From the NCBI GenBank assembly GCA_003170875.1, contig PMYJ01000090.1:1-13793 (forward strand): DNA of 13,793 bases, given 5' to 3'. The notes below the pieces were generated by a model that saw only the letters and a list, made by a program, of their open reading frames with translations, had not been told where the DNA came from and did not search any database. Positions 13,718 through 13,793 of the stretch are shown in pieces (within the stretch, counting starts at the first letter, position 1; every line of letters starts with the position of its first letter). Position numbers and translations under genes: made by a program. This DNA is from Candidatus Dormiibacterota bacterium (GTDB taxonomy: Bacteria > Chloroflexota > Dormibacteria > Aeolococcales > Aeolococcaceae).

Positions 13718-13789
13718 CTGGGGAGGAAGGACTCGAACCTTCGAATGGCGGATCCAAAGTCCGCTGCCTTACCACTTGGCTACTCCCCA
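13718..13789 (-). tRNA. tRNA-Gln (anticodon TTG)
   Basis: A full 72-nt cloverleaf can be drawn: acceptor TGGGGAG/CTCCCCA, D arm GCC...GGC with AGTGGTAA loop, anticodon stem GCGGA/TCCGC with loop CTTTGGA (anticodon TTG, decoding CAA), and T stem GAAGG/CCTTC with loop TTCGAGT. The discriminator base is G. CCA is not encoded, so it must be added after transcription. The U1-A72 closing pair and sequence resemble bacterial glutamine tRNAs. Confidence 0.95.
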
Positions 13790-13793
13790 GTGG

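Noticed and set aside
13434..13775. 113-codon minus-strand frame spanning the tRNA
   Set aside because: Part of it is the translated tRNA gene itself (the FEGSSPSSP type of artefact), and the rest has no features.
13718..13789. tRNA-Gln as an attachment site for an integrated element
   Set aside because: I found no second copy of the tRNA 3' end in the window, no integrase and no mobile genes. The pathway genes look like ordinary chromosomal metabolism.
1..13793. CRISPR array, insertion sequence, prophage or defence genes
   Set aside because: No regularly spaced repeats, transposase motifs, phage or nuclease genes were seen on either strand. The only tandem repeat is the two-unit 12-bp one near 11.85 kb.

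Overview
This is a compact pentose (D-xylose) uptake and catabolism locus from a high-GC bacterium. By eye the DNA is about two-thirds G+C, GTG starts are common, and the xylose isomerase is the short (~385 aa) Streptomyces-like type. Single-domain sugar ABC ATPases and long XylH/XylF proteins also fit Actinobacteria or a high-GC neighbour such as Chloroflexota or Dormibacterota. The sequence alone does not fix the phylum.

Layout. The left half reads on the + strand: the 3' part of a mannitol-dehydrogenase-family polyol/uronate oxidoreductase (cut by the window edge), a ROK-family sugar kinase, then xylA (xylose isomerase) and xylB (xylulokinase) 36 bp apart. The right half reads on the - strand, from about 13.4 kb leftwards: xylF (lipoprotein xylose-binding protein), xylG (single-domain ATPase), two paralogous xylH-type permeases, then two ROK-family transcriptional regulators. 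The blocks converge at about 5.54-5.58 kb, where a strong hairpin separates xylB from the last regulator. A tRNA-Gln(TTG) lies on the - strand at the right edge.

How it works together. XylF would capture sugar outside the cell. A transporter of two XylG subunits and a pair of different XylH subunits would import it. XylA would isomerise D-xylose to D-xylulose, and XylB would phosphorylate it to D-xylulose 5-phosphate for the pentose phosphate pathway. The dehydrogenase may feed a ketose such as D-xylulose from a pentitol, but its substrate is not proven. The two helix-turn-helix ROK proteins are the obvious xylose-responsive repressor candidates. One is translationally coupled to the transporter genes.

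Most notable: (i) a duplicated XylH pair with a one-domain XylG, the reverse of the E. coli XylG(two-domain)/XylH(one gene) design; (ii) two near-perfect stem-loops plus a perfect 12-bp tandem repeat between xylF and xylG, placed to set the XylF:membrane-component ratio; (iii) three ROK proteins with three different active-site motifs; (iv) inverted repeats and recurring CACGTT half-sites before xylA and xylF that may be operators. I see no CRISPR array, insertion sequence, phage gene or defence system. The locus is mostly recognisable metabolism with interesting regulation, not a wholly new system.
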